Positions 44,731-56,319 of a DNA stretch of 64,000 nucleotides are shown here, piece by piece. Position 1 is the first letter of the stretch. Every line of letters begins with the position of its first letter. The notes below the pieces were generated by a model. The model was not told the origin of the DNA. It saw only the letters and a list, made by a program, of their open reading frames with translations, and did not search any database. Source of the stretch: Doryteuthis pealeii (Eukaryota > Mollusca > Cephalopoda > Myopsida > Loliginidae); NCBI GenBank assembly GCA_023376005.1, contig CM042151.1, forward strand, positions 75,387,787 through 75,451,786, given 5' to 3'. The position numbers and the translations under genes were made by a program.

Positions 44731-45290
44731 CGAGAGTGAGTCAAAAAGTAATGCCATTTTGTTTAGGACAGGTATAATTACTAACACAAGAATAGGTATC
44801 ATACATCAAAATAAAGCTGGTCTTCTGCGGATCACATTCCTACTTCTCCACATAGTCACTGTTTCTCTCAATAGCAATGTTCCACCTTCAAATGAGAGCA
44901 TGTATCCCTGCCCTGTAAAATTCTGTTGACTGTTCTTTGAGCCACTTCTTCACTACAGATTTCTCTTCCTCATCACTGGAATAATGTTTGTGTCTCAAAC
45001 CCTCTTTCATGGGGCCAAAGAGATTATAGTCTGAAGGCACTAAATCTGGTGAGTATGGAGGATGCGGTAAAGTTGTCAACCTGAATGAGACGATTTTACT
45101 CCCTTGTTCTGATGCTTGTCTGTGGTTGAGCATTGTCATGCAAAAGGAGGGCATTGTCGATTGGCAAGTTGGGTCTTACTTGTTGGAATCTTACTCTGAG
45201 CTTCATTAGGGTCTCTATGTAGGCTTTAGTTTTATAAAAAAAACTTTACATGAAATAAAGAAAATGGCATTACCTTTTGACTCATCTTCG
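44731..45290 (-). mobile_element. Internally deleted mariner transposon
   Basis: TIRs run inward from TA sites (44729-44730, 45291-45292). They match over about 28 bp with TGAGTCAAAAAGTAATGCC at the left and the reverse of TGAGTCAAAAGGTAATGCC at the right. 560 bp against a usual ~1.3 kb. The minus strand encodes the transposase C-terminal part: AYIETLMKLRVRF, LLHDNAQPQT (second catalytic Asp), a frameshift, then PPYSPDLVPSDYNLFG (third catalytic Asp in PSDY, the D34D arrangement), GLRHKHYSSDEE and WLKEQSTEFYRAGIHALI. The N-terminus and first Asp are deleted. Confidence 0.85.
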
Positions 45291-45299
45291 TAGTTTAAT

Positions 45300-45557
45300 T
45301 CAGGAATTTTTACCTAACAAGTTTGAACAGGATCTGAACTATTGCCGATTCCATTTTCTATGACAATAACTGTTATGCAAAACATGCTTCCATATTACTT
45401 GGTGTTAGTATTCAATTAAATATGGGTAGGACTTATCAGGCAATTTTGTAGTGTCATACTACTTCTATCTTATAGTAGTTGTTTGAAGTTTATATGCAAA
45501 TGTAAAAATTATGAGACAGTATTATTTTTGCCCAACCTTCTCTTTCTATATCTCTTA

Positions 45558-45560
<3 letters not shown>
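45300..45560. other. Unassigned stretch with SINE-like head remnant
   Basis: GAACAGGATCTGAACTATTG and GATTCCATTTTCTATGACAA recall an S2 head in reverse. A (TA)n tract lies at 45559-45588. Confidence 0.35.
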
Positions 45561-45588
<28 letters not shown>

Positions 45589-45593
<5 letters not shown>

Positions 45594-45873
45594 GCTGATA
45601 GCTTTTTGATTTAGTGCATCCTGGTATGCACATATTTGCTTTGAATGAGTCTCTGGGAAAATTTATAGGTCCCAACTAAAGGTGTCTAACTCCTACTTTG
45701 TAACCTATCCTGTGTAATTTGTTTCTAAGAAACTATTGAAATGTATTTACAGTTAGCTTGAAATGGTGGGGGAAGAAAAAAGAAAAACCATGAAACACAT
45801 GGGTATGATTTTTATTGTGTCCTTTTAGATTTTTGTGTGTCAGGGACACATGATGCATACCTATCAGCATCTC
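45589..45873. mobile_element. M4 MITE, copy 1
   Basis: Starts GTGATGCTGATAG and ends CTATCAGCATCTC, with subterminal GCATCC and GGATGC-like matches. The internal blocks TGAAATGTATTTACAGTTAG and GGGGAAGAAAAAAGAAAAAC are shared with copy 2 at 47.46 kb. No ORF. Confidence 0.65.
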
Positions 45874-46016
45874 TATATATACATGAAATTGGCAGTAATG
45901 AGACTGTCATAGAGGAGTAAGTAAACATTAATTGTAGGTTTTATCCTGTTTTATTGGCCTCGTATTGAACACTTTTTAAAATTTATTTTTCAAAATCATT
46001 TTTTATTATTCCCCTA

Positions 46017-46058
<42 letters not shown>
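46017..46058. repeat. (TA)n(CA)n microsatellite
   Basis: TA then CA dinucleotide runs. Confidence 0.95.
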
Positions 46059-46061
<3 letters not shown>

Positions 46062-46069
46062 TTTACACC

Positions 46070-46400
46070 AAAAATGGTGTCCTGGGTATCTCTAAACTAC
46101 ATTGAGTGATGAGATTCCAGTTCTGGAACTCGGGGGAATATGGACCCAACCCTTTGTTGCCATTACTACAAGGTCCTCTCTGACCTGGTATGGTAATACC
46201 TGTTAGAATCTCATCTCTGGTTCAGAGAGATCCATTTAAAAATTATTAGTATTAGATAGCAATATTTGAAACCATATAACTGTGTGCAAAAACTATTTTT
46301 TATTAATATTAATAGTTACTTTGAAGCAATAATTGTATAGAAATAATTATTAAATAGGAATAGTTATTTAAAATTATGTAGAGACTTATCCTGTAACCTG
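46070..46400 (+). mobile_element. R2 SINE-like element
   Basis: GATTCCAGTTCTGGAACT, CCTCTCTGACCTGGTATGGT, AATACCTGTTAGAATCTCAT, then AAAATTATTAGTATTAGATA and ATATTTGAAACCATATAACT units. Confidence 0.6.
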
Positions 46401-46404
46401 AATT

Positions 46405-46615
46405 CAGTTTTCCTTCTAGACCGGTTGCCATACCAAGGTTAAAGCGTTCAGTCTGCCCTGCTATTTACTCAGAGCTGGAATGAGAATAGTTCATACCTTT
46501 CCTAAAAGTATTAGTACTATGTGAAATGCAAACAGCCTCAACCAGGATTTGAACTCCAGTCACAGTCCATTTCCTATGATGATAACAATTAGGCCAAGAG
46601 TACCTCCATTTGTTT
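46405..46615 (-). mobile_element. S2 tRNA-derived SINE
   Basis: Body reversed (AATTCAGTTTTCCTTCTAGA, AGTCTGCCCTGCTATTTACT), then B box GGATTTGAACTCCAG and A-box-containing GATAACAATTAGGCCAAGAG, and the head end GTACCTCC. Confidence 0.7.
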
Positions 46616-46629
46616 CATTATGATGTCGT

Positions 46630-47300
46630 CCTGACAGCATGGATTTCCATGACTCTTTCTCACTACCCGTCCCTATTAGTCACTGCTCCTGGCAAGTCCT
46701 CCCCATGATATCCAGTGTCCGCAAAGAGCTGATAAATATAGTTTGCTGGTTGCCCCACTCTGGTGTGTCCATGTATAGGTGTCCACAGGAGAATGTCACT
46801 TATGCGTTTGTCCTTACTTCTCCAGTGGTGTTCAGCATGTCTTGTTTGTCTTACTTGGATGATTTGTTTGGTTTTGTTTTATGGCATATCAACCTCAGTG
46901 GGTCATTTAATGACGATAAAGTTTTGAAATAAATCAATTCTTAATGGATAATACAATTTTTTTATAAATACATTTTTCTATTTAACCCATAGATGGGACC
47001 CTAACAAGTACTACCACTCCAGGTCAGAGTGGACCAGGGAGAAATGGTGATGAAGGGGTGCTCCACATTCCCCAAACCTCCAAAACTGGAACCTCACCAT
47101 CATGTGATAGGAGATATAAGTGGTCGTACAGGTGTTTTTTTTTTGTGTGGGGTGCTGCTTCCAGGATTTGTTTAGGACAGCACACAATATCCTTGTTTAG
47201 TTCCCATCTAGCTTTTTTAATCAGTCTTTTCGCTAATGTCCTAGTGGTGCAGCCATACAGTAGCACTGACATGGCTATACTTTGGACAATAATTATTAAA
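46630..47300 (-). pseudogene. LINE ORF2 C-terminal remnant, interrupted by R1
   Basis: The minus strand reads SVLLYGCTTRTLAKRLIKKA and continues with a diverged NKSWKQHP-type region and LYDHLYLLSH. After the R1 insertion (46862-47101) it continues into sequence corresponding to the LWTPTHG / TYINQLCADTG part and the C-terminal SRAGG-like end. This is a non-LTR retrotransposon family very common in invertebrates, with relatives at 49.9, 53.8-54.5 and 58.4-58.8 kb. Heavily frameshifted. Confidence 0.7.
46862..47101 (-). mobile_element. R1, 5'-truncated insertion in LINE remnant
   Basis: TTTTGTTTTATGGCATATCA through GGAACCTCACCATCA. Only the 3' ~240 bp of R1 is present, the usual outcome of incomplete reverse transcription. 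Comparison with the uninterrupted LINE copy at 54.04 kb locates the junctions. Confidence 0.75.
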
Positions 47301-47461
47301 TAGGAATAATTACATAAAATCATATTGCTTTAAAGAATTGATTTTGGCATTTATTAAGTAACTCAAGAAGGGTTGAAGTGCCATAAAACCAACCTTCCAA
47401 CTATCCTTTTGATGAAACCCCAAACTTTTCTTCTAGGAAATTAGGTTCATATAAGTACACA

Positions 47462-47763
47462 GTGATGCTGATAGCTTTTTAATTTAGTGCATCCTGGGAC
47501 TCACGGATTTGATGGGTCCCAACTAAAGTTTCTTAATAAATTGTAGAGTTTTTATCTATGAACAACTAAAGCCATCTAATCCCTACCTTTTACCTCATAC
47601 AGTGTAATTCATTTACAAGAAAATATTGAAATGTATTTACAGTTAGCTAGAAAAGGTAGTGGAAGAAAAAACAAAAAACACTGGGATGCATGGATATGAT
47701 TTTTCTGCATCCTTTTATATTTTTATGTGTCAGTGACGCAGGATGCGTACCTATCAGCATCTC
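47462..47763. mobile_element. M4 MITE, copy 2
   Basis: GTGATGCTGATAGCTTTTTA at the left, CTATCAGCATCTC at the right, with GTCAGTGACGCAGGATGCGT just inside the right end. Same internal blocks as 45589-45873. Confidence 0.65.
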
Positions 47764-48226
47764 TTAGTATGCATACTAAATTAGGTAGCTATCAACTTGT
47801 TTAGCTGTCTATAGAGAATAAACAAACAAGCTCTTCCCAATCATTAAGCATGTTTGTATTTATATAATTTTTAATGTAAACATTGTTTAATAAATAGTTA
47901 AATTAGCCTTAATTAGAAAATAAATATATGCCTCTGTACAAAGTAGGCTAATGTTCAAACTAAAATGCTGAAATTTCTCTTGGATGGAAATTCTATTGTT
48001 CGTTTTGCTTTGTAAATAAATAAATCTTTATATTATATATTTAAATGTTTTGGGAACATGTAAGTTCCTGCTAAAAGAAGCCACAATGACATCTTTAAAT
48101 GTTATTAATTTGTTTTTTTAAACAAAGTCACCAGCCTTTTTATGTTATGAAATGTCACTGGTGATTATCTGTTCATTCATACCGTGAATGGAACAATTCT
48201 GGCACTATACAGAACACAAACACACC

Positions 48227-48272
<46 letters not shown>

Positions 48273-48840
48273 TTATAAAAAAAGAAAAGGAATATTTGAA
48301 TTATTCACCAACTTATATAAAATGTATCCTTGGTGAATCAGGTTTATTTATTTATGAATTAAAAAGAAATTCTTTTTATGAGTCTGTCCATTGTTTTGTT
48401 AAATTTTTCTTTAAAGCTTATACTTGTTTTTCTGTTTTGTAACCTCTGACTGGCCAACACATACTATGTAGCATTAATTTCATTAAACATTTACACAGTG
48501 ATATGATTTCCTCACAATTATTATGCTTACTTCGATGCAATTACAAACAGGTCCATGGTATGATAACATCTTTTGCACAATAGGAAAAAATAAAAGAAGC
48601 AATTTCTGTAAGATTTTAATGTAAGCAATCTCTCTCTCTTTCTCTCTCTTTTTGTGGAAATGGGTAACCATAGCTCTCCACAGAGTTGTATATCATTATC
48701 ATCATGACATGCTGACAGAATGGATTCCCTTGACTTTCTCTCACCATCTGTCCCTATATTGCCATGATTGTTCTTTGGAGGGATAGTAGAGTGGTTTCTC
48801 TATTGCTTTTTCCTTGATTTTTATTCAGACAACATCTCTA
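47764..48840. other. AT-rich noncoding stretch
   Basis: No family recognised. (TA)n at 48222-48271 and a (TC)n run at 48629-48652. GCTGACAGAATGGATTCCCT at 48710 is the tail-side motif of the 46.6-kb LINE family, so a short LINE fragment lies at 48705-48790. Confidence 0.4.
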
Positions 48841-48849
48841 GTTAACTGG

Positions 48850-49338
48850 TCTTTGACAGTTGGATTGATTGATTGATTGATTTGAATGGCATGTCAACCA
48901 TCTAGAGGTTAGGGAATTGTGTTCATTATACATTTATAGTAACGTTTTTTAGAGCAGTTATTTCTTAAGAGCTTTTTTTTATATTGAGTACAAATAATTT
49001 TTAAACATATTATATTTAACCTTTTTAACCTGGGTTAGAGTGGACCTGGGAATAATGCTGATTAATTTTAACATGTCAACCTGTCTGAGGTTATTTTAAG
49101 CCCAAAGGTTAGGTAATAATGTTTATGTTTAGATTTTCTTGTGTAGTTTCTGAAGTTTTTTTCTTCAGCTATATATCAAGTATTCCTATTTGATACAAAT
49201 AAATTGCAAACTAATCTATTTGGCACATAGATCGGACTCTAAAGGCTACGACTGCTCTAGGTCAAAGTGGGCCTGGGAGTGGGGTCCTACTACTCTGCAT
49301 GGGGATACAGTCGGCATATTCTAAGCCCCACTGACAGT
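48850..49338 (-). mobile_element. R2 elements, two partial copies
   Basis: (GATT)n TTGAATGGCATGTCAACC tail, GTGTTCATTATACATTTATA, a TTCTTAAGAGC block. A second copy starts at 49062 with TTAACATGTCAACCTGTCTG and reaches the head (TCGGCATATTCTAAGCCCC). Confidence 0.7.
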
Positions 49339-49409
49339 GTGTTTTGACAAGTTCATCCACCTTTTGATAGGTCTTGTTTTTGTTCCTAGTAGGTTACTGA
49401 TCACCCTCC

Positions 49410-49620
49410 TCATCCCCAACTTGTTTTTTTTTTTTTTTTTTTTTTTTCCTCTTAGAATTATCTTTTCTTGGAATGCCTTTACATGGTTAAAGGGATCCAG
49501 TTGCCATGCTATAAGGATGGGGAGACAAGTGGATTCATGTCTTTCCTAAGGGCATCAGTGTGAAATATGTATTTACCCAACCCCTCTGCTATGAGCAGGA
49601 TGTGACACAAGTTCAATTTT
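49410..49620 (-). mobile_element. S2 fragment with long T tract
   Basis: The T run 49422-49448 precedes GGATCCAGTTGCCATGCTAT, GGATTCATGTCTTTCCTAAG and TTTACCCAACCCCTCTGC, the S2 3' region in reverse. Confidence 0.5.
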
Positions 49621-49734
49621 TTTTTTTTTTTAAGATTTGATTTTAATGGCATTTCAGCCTGTCTGGGAATCATATACATTGTATGTTTATATTTACATGT
49701 TTGTGTAGTTGTTTAAGAATTTATTGCCTTGTAA

Positions 49735-49882
49735 TCTGGGGCTTTAGAATACATTGACTGCACCTCTGCAGAGGGGTAAGACCCCCCACCCCACCCCAGC
49801 AAATGGGGCCACCTGTTGGCCAGTGGTGGCGACCCGTGATGCTTAAGGACAGAACTCTGGTGGCTTGACAGGCGGTCGGATA
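49735..49882 (+). mobile_element. R1, 3'-lacking fragment
   Basis: GGGGCTTTAGAATACATTGA, CCTCTGCAGAGGGGTAAGAC, GGGGCCACCTGTTGGCC and CAGGCGGTCGGATAGG: the R1 head only. It abuts LINE sequence. Confidence 0.7.
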
Positions 49883-50135
49883 GGCCCCCTTCTATATGTA
49901 GATAAGATATTGCTACCAAGGTATATAAACTGCTCTCCTAATTTCAGAGGAAATGGCACCATATTGATTAAAACACATGGAATCTTTTATCTGAGTTTAT
50001 GTAGAGACCTATGTCATGTGCTGCTTGCTCTAAGCCATGCAACAGAGATTCAACTTAAGCAGGTGTATTTGTAAGAAGCTCTAGATTATCTGTGTAGACT
50101 GCATCAGTAATAGTTTCTGCTGGATATTGTCTACT
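49883..50135 (-). pseudogene. LINE reverse transcriptase fragment
   Basis: The minus strand reads AVYTDNLELLTNTPA, a stop, then VESLLHGLEQAAHDIGLYIN: the region at and after the YxDD catalytic motif (here eroded to YTDN). Same family as 53825-54530. Confidence 0.6.
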
Positions 50136-50503
50136 TCTTGCCTTTTTTACTGTGAAACTATTTTCTTTTCTTAGACAATATAATCAGGAACAATTTTCAA
50201 AATAAACAATATTAGATATCTGGGTACATCAAGAGTAATTTTTACAGACCTTTTCTCCAAAGGAAAATGAAACAATATTTGATCTTACTGTTCAAGAGTT
50301 GTTACCTCACCCCTCCAAGTTAAAATAAACACCTGGTCATTTATAGTGGGGAGTCATGCGCAAATTGAGACTCATGTGTGGCCGTTACAAAAAAATGCTT
50401 GGCTCAATCATCATTCTCCTTCAGGGGCACCTCAGGCGCCAAGCTATTAACCCAACCCCCGCCTTTTAGACGAGAATAAATAAATAAATATGTGTGTGTG
50501 TGT

Positions 50504-50546
<43 letters not shown>

Positions 50547-50870
50547 CTGCTCAAATGTGGTAGCCAAAACAGTTGGATATTCTATACTGGTGCCAATTGT
50601 CTTACTTCAAATCCAAGTTTAAAAAAAAAAAATCAATTTAAATGTTGATTTTTTTTCAAGGCATGCCTTCAAACTTAAAAGAATGGCATAACAAAATCTC
50701 CCTTCTCATGTGGCCTTATGCCAAACTAAAGGTAATGTCTATATCATATACTCAAATAGAAGGTTTTTTGTTTCTGTTTATAACATAAGGCAACATTTTT
50801 AATTGTTCTTAGTTTTGTGACAGAAACTAATCTTTGATGATGCCATATTGTCTAGGTACCTTCATTTTTT
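50136..50870. other. Unassigned noncoding stretch
   Basis: No gene or family recognised outside the microsatellite. Confidence 0.3.
50485..50543. repeat. (TG)n(TA)n microsatellite
   Basis: TG then TA runs. Confidence 0.95.
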
Positions 50871-50871
50871 T

Positions 50872-51612
50872 ATTGATTGATTCATTGATTTTAACAGCAT
50901 GTCAACCCATCTGAGGTTATTTTATGCCTAGTAATTATGGAATTGTGTTCATTGTACATTTATATTACACTAGCAAGACCTGTGGATATACCACAGTATG
51001 ATAATTTAATTATTACGACATTTGATATGTTTACTTAAGAGTTGTTGCTAAATAGTCCAGTATATAAAAATTATAATAATCTTAATTTTACACTCTCTCA
51101 CACTTTTTTCTTTTTTTCCTTCTTTTCATAATATTCGATTGAAACAGATTAGCACTATCACCCCCTCTCTATATCTTTCTCCTACTTTCTTTCTTATTAT
51201 ATTTTTTCTGTGTAGCATATCATTTTCTTCCCTTTCTTTTTTTTATAATAAGAATGGAATGGTCCATTATTTAGCTGAGGGGCGACACTCCTAAATAATA
51301 TGAATTTAGAAGATAAGCATCACCAGATACTCAGGATTTACCTTTTTGCATTTCTTCTAGGACGATTTGAATGGTCTGATTATTAACCAGAGGGTGTTGC
51401 AAGATGATAACAAGTGTATTAATATATAGATTTTTTTGTGTAGATTTTTAAGTTTCTTGCACTCAGTTATTTGATATCAAGTATTCCTCATTAGGTTTTA
51501 AAACCGGTCTATTTGACCCATAGATGGGACCCTAACAGGCTCAGAGTGGATCTGGGAGTAATGGCAATGAAGGAGTATTCTAAACACCCCAGATCTTCGG
51601 AACTGAATTTTC
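50872..51612 (-). mobile_element. R2 element split by unrelated sequence
   Basis: The tail side, with GATTGATTCATTGATT and TTAACAGCATGTCAACCC, is at 50872-50960. The body (CCCATAGATGGGACCCTAAC, AGAGTGGATCTGGGAGTAAT, GCAATGAAGGAG) is at 51480-51610. The intervening ~450 bp (starting CACTAGCAAGACCTGTGGAT) is not R2 and may be a nested insertion. Confidence 0.55.
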
Positions 51613-52315
51613 ATCATCAGATATGTTGTCAGTCCATCATGGAAGCATTGTGTCAATATATGAAAATCATTCAATTAATAAGGGTAACTTTTTTGAAAAA
51701 AGGCAAAATATTTAAAAAAAAAAAAAAAAAATGTAAACTCTGCATTGTTTGTAATTAGTTTATAGCAAAAATGATAGCAAATCAGAGTGCTCCAGTCTTG
51801 AACTATCCAATTTTTTGTGGCTGAGAAGTGAAAACCATGTGAAATTCGCAGAAGAATGTGTGGTGTGTATAGAGAAGCATGTTTTAATCAAAAGTATATA
51901 AATGGGCTAAACGTGGATTTATCTTATGAGCCTGAATGGAAAAGATAATCCATGGAGTGGAACACACTGACTCTCCTGTAAAGAAAAATTTCCAAGCACA
52001 GCAGTCAGTAAAGAAGGTCATGCTAATTATTTTCTAGGACATGAAAAAAGGACTCATTTCGATTGATTTCCTTGAAAAAGGTGACACTGTAAATAATGCT
52101 TCTTATTGCCAACCCCTTAGGCAAAATTCACCTGATTTATTGAATGACCCTTATTATGAAATTCAGATTAAAATTCATTTTTGATAAACTTATAAATCTT
52201 GTTTATATTGTATTTTTAGTTTTGTGGTATTATAAAAAGATAATACAATAAAATAAGGAAAAAAACAAACATTTAAGATTAAAATCAAATAAATAAAATG
52301 ATCAACTGTAAACAG
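51613..52315. other. Unassigned AT-rich stretch
   Basis: No gene or family recognised. A run of A lies at 51714-51731. Confidence 0.3.
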
Positions 52316-52329
52316 TGCTTTCTATTGCC

Positions 52330-52812
52330 AACAATGGGGCCACCTGTTGGCTGTGGGTGGCGACCTGTGATGTTTAAGGACAGAATCCTGGTGGATGAGC
52401 AGTTCATGACATGCAACGCTCCACTTAAGTCCTTACTTAGGCTAATCAATTGGTTGGTCATGTCAAACCCTAGCACCTATATTATTGTCCTGATCCTACT
52501 GCCCTTATGGCAAGCCACAACACTTTTTATCATATATCTGCTAGAAGGCAGTAGCTGTGAGGGTCTTCATATCCTGGGTATGATATTAAACTCTGATGGT
52601 GAGGTTCCTGTTCTGGACTTCTGGGGAATGTGGAGCACCCCTTCATCACCATTGCTCCCTGGTCCACTCTGAACCAGAATGGTAGTACCTGTTAGGGTCC
52701 CATCTATGGGTTAAATAGAAAAAATGTGTTTTAAAAAAAATTGAGTACCCATCAAGAATTAATTTATATCAACTTTGTCGGCATTAAATGATCCACCAAG
52801 GTTGATATGCTG

Positions 52813-52842
<30 letters not shown>
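52330..52842 (+). mobile_element. R1 SINE-like element, head-truncated
   Basis: ATGGGGCCACCTGTTGGCTG through CATGTCAAACCCTAGCACC to GGTTGATATGCTGTAAAA and a pure A tail of ~27 (52814-52840). The long uninterrupted A run suggests one of the younger insertions. Confidence 0.8.
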
Positions 52843-52843
<1 letters not shown>

Positions 52844-53410
52844 ACCCATTAAACATAGAAATGAAATCAGCTTAGGCAATATTAACCTTATTTATTGAAT
52901 GACTTTCCTATTAATTTCTTCTATGCATTCTCCAACTGTTTCTGCCGTTGTTGTGACAAGTGTTGATGATACTCAAATGATACTGTCATAGTCAGCATCC
53001 ACATTGCTAGATGCTGTGTTGTCCATTATCTAGTTGTCAGTTGAGCTGTCAGTAGATGAATCCCTCAAACTCTGTTTATGAAATTAATTATAAAATAAAA
53101 ATAAAAATATCATTGCTTTAATTACTGGTATCAATCTTTTATAAAGATTTTCAATTAAATAGATTTTATCTCCCTTGTCAAATGTTTAGGTGTTGGTGAT
53201 TTTTTAAATTTTTTAAATTTTGAGCTGTAGAATTCATGAAAGAAGCCACAGCCAAGTCAATTATAATAAAGATTTCTTTTGTTTTCAAAACAAAATGACA
53301 AGAGAGTTGGTTTCTCCAAAGGCCAAACCACCATATTGGCGGGACTTAGAATATACTGACTGTAGGCACATAGACAATATGGCATCTTCAAAGATTAGGT
53401 TCTATCAGCA
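52843..53410. other. Unassigned noncoding stretch
   Basis: No gene or family recognised. Bases 53340-53370 (GACTTAGAATATACTGACTG) are an R2 head. Confidence 0.3.
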
Positions 53411-53822
53411 AAACTAAAAAGGGGGTGGGGGTCCTGGGTCTGACACTAAACTGCATCTGATGATGGGACTCCAGTTTTGGAGATTTGAGTTAAAAGTACC
53501 CCTTCATTTCCATTATAATTATGTTTAGTCTAATCTGGTAGTGCCTGTTAGGGTCATGTTGATTTGTTTAAAAATTATTCATATTCAATAGGATTAATAT
53601 TGTATAACTGTAAATTATTTGTATTAAGAATAGTTACTTGAGACTATAATTTTTTGATAAGAATTATTATTATTAGTAACTTGAAAACATATGACTGGAA
53701 ACAAATGACTATTATTAAATAGAAATAATTACTTGAACCTGTATAATTATTAGTATTTGATAGGAATACTTGAAATCATACAACTGAATTTTTTTTTTTT
53801 AGATAGGAATACTTGATATCAT
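53411..53822 (+). mobile_element. R2 element with ~50-bp units
   Basis: GATGATGGGACTCCAGTTTT, TAATCTGGTAGTGCCTGTTA, then repeated AATACTTGAAATCATACAAC-type units up to 53822. Confidence 0.65.
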
Positions 53823-53824
53823 AT

Positions 53825-54530
53825 CAAGCTGTGCTGACAGCATGGATTCCCATAACTCTCTTTTGTCACCCATCCGTATGGGTCATTGCTCGTGGCATGT
53901 CCTCCACACAGTGTACCCACAGAGCTGATCAATATAGGTTTTAGCTGATCGATCAACACTTGTATGTCCATGTGTAGGTGTCCAACTGAGAACGTCACTT
54001 ATGATTTCGTTCTTACTTTTCCAGCAGTTTCCAGCATGTCTTACTTAGATGGTTTGTTTGATAGGAAGTAAGTGCTTGTACAGCTGCTGTGCTTTGGGGT
54101 GCTTGCTTCCAGGATTTGTTCAAGACAGCCCACAGCATCCTTGTATAGTTCCCATCTATCTTTTTTCCAAGCTTTTTATTAAAGTCCAAGTGGTGCTGCC
54201 ATACAGTAGCACTGGGACGGATACAGCTTGGAAGAATTCTTGCTTTATCTTAGAGATCAGATTTCCATATGATTGATAATGTGTCAATAGCAGTCTATGC
54301 CTTTCTTATATGTGTATTGACATGAACTGGTCTACTAATTTCTGTGGCTTGCTATCCAGTGTGGAGATGTCTCCATCTTTTTTAAAACACATGAACAATG
54401 TTTTATCTGAGACCAATGCTTCTTGCTGCCTTCTCCAGGCTATGCAGTAATGATTCAGTTTTGGAATGTGTATTTATCAGAGGTGGTAGATCATCTGTGT
54501 AGTCTGCATAGACTGATATATAAAGGTGTC
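53825..54530 (-). pseudogene. LINE ORF2 remnant: RT catalytic region to C-terminus
   Basis: The minus strand begins AYADYTDDLPPLINTHSKTE near 54515 (a corrupted YADD motif with its usual follower), then SLLHSLEKAARSIGLR. It continues through a YGCTT-like region near 54200 into the C-terminal part near 53850-54040. It is the longest copy of the family in the window and keeps the domain order. Many stops and frameshifts. Confidence 0.75.
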
Positions 54531-54655
54531 TAAAAAAATATCCCAAGAAACAACTACATAAAAAATATAAATGTACAATGAATGCAATTCCCTAACCTCT
54601 AGGCATAGAATAACCCTAGATGTGTTGACATGCCATTAAAATCAATCAATCTATT
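54531..54655 (+). mobile_element. R2 tail fragment
   Basis: CCAAGAAACAACTACATAAA, CAATTCCCTAACCTCTAGGC, GTTGACATGCCATTAAAATC and (AATC)n: only the last ~120 bp, a strongly 5'-truncated insertion. Confidence 0.7.
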
Positions 54656-54879
54656 CAAATTCTTCTTTACAAATTTTACAAACTTTATTTTTAGATTAAA
54701 GATGAATTATAATTATATTTTTTATTTAGTTCTTAGTTTATGCATGTTCAACCATTAATTTTTAAAAAATCTTAAATTTTATTGTTTATAAAGTTCAGTG
54801 ATAAAGTAAATAAGAAGATTTGCACATTTCTTTCCAAATCTATTCCAATATAAATATATCTTGAACATTCACAATTTAT

Positions 54880-55118
54880 GTTATGGTGAGGTTCCAGTTC
54901 TGGAGGTCTGGGGAATGTGGAGCAACTCTTTATCACCATTGCTCCCAGCTCTACTCTGACCCGGACTGGTAGTACCTGTTAGGGTCCCATATATGGGTTA
55001 AATAGAAAAATTGTTTATAAAAATAAAATTTGAGTCTCCATTAAGAATGAATTTATTTCAAAACTTTGTCAGCATTAAATGATCCACTGTGGTTGATATG
55101 CCACAAAACAAATAAATG
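54880..55118 (+). mobile_element. R1, 5'-truncated
   Basis: ATGGTGAGGTTCCAGTTCTG through ACCCGGACTGGTAGTACC to GTGGTTGATATGCCACAAAA. Confidence 0.75.
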
Positions 55119-55424
55119 AATATAACTTAAAAATCACAACAATCCTAACCAAATACAATTTATGTGGGTGTCCTGCAAAAATGAAACTTCTACCCTTAAA
55201 GTTACTGGTAGGTTTCTGCTTTATTAGACAATTTAGAATTTTTCTTTTGACATTGTCTAAAGAAGCTGTTACTGATTTTCAAGGTCAGCATGTTCTTTCC
55301 ATTTGAAAAAAAAAAAAAAAAATGAAAAACTTGCTTTTCTATTTCCTCTTCTCTGACACACTTTCATCTCCTCTTTTTACTCAAGTACCTGATTATACTT
55401 TGTAATTACAATTATAACAACCCA

Positions 55425-55985
55425 TCCGGCTGGAGCTTTAGAATACACCGACTACACCTCTGCAGAGGGTTACCCAATGGGTCCACCTGTTTACTTTGGG
55501 TGGCAACCCGTGATGCTTAGGGACGGAATCCTGGTGGATGAGCAGTTCATGATATACAACACTCCACTTAGGCTAGACCGGTAGTCAGAGGGGCTCTGAT
55601 CAATTTGCTGGTCATGTCAAGCCCTAGCACCTACAGGATTGTCGCAACCTTATTGCCCTTATTGCAAGTTCGAACCCTTTTTATCATGTATGTGCTAGAA
55701 GGTGGTAGCTGAGGGTCCTCATGTCCTGGGAATGATGTTAAACTCTATCTGATGGTGAAGTTCCAGTTCTGAATGTGGAGCACCCCTTCATCACCATTGC
55801 TCTCTGGTCCACTCTTATCCGGAGTGGTAGTACCTGTTAGGATCCACATCTATGGGTTAAATAGAAAAATGTGTTTATAAAAAAAAATTGAGTATCCATT
55901 AAGAATGAATTTATTTCAAAACTTTACCAGCATTAAACGTGACCCAGTGAGGTTGATATGCCATAAAACAAACAAAACAAAACAA
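55425..55985 (+). mobile_element. R1 SINE-like element, near full length
   Basis: CCCATCCGGCTGGAGCTTTA, CCTCTGCAGAGG, TCACTTT-region GGGTGGCAACCCGTGATG, CAAGCCCTAGCACCTAC and GAGGTTGATATGCCATAAAA followed by (AACAA)n. Confidence 0.8.
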
Positions 55986-56319
55986 ACAAATGAATATAAC
56001 CTAAAAATCAACCACATTGTTATATTTGGAAAGATACTCTTAACTACATCAATTGCTTCTTTTTTTTTTCTTTCTGTCCAAAATTTTCTTTTACTTGTCC
56101 CAATTTTTAACAAGTTTTTCCTTTTTATATTTCCTTTTTCTTTTTTATGTTAATTACTTAAATTTTTTTTTTCCTCCTCTTTTCTTTGGATATCAATTTA
56201 TGACAGGAACAGCACAGATTGAAAATAATAAAGTATAAGCTTTTGGGAAGATTTAAACTTCTGTCACTTTTGCCTCAGGAAACTTGGTTAAGTGCACCAA
56301 CTGAGCTATGATGAGCTAT

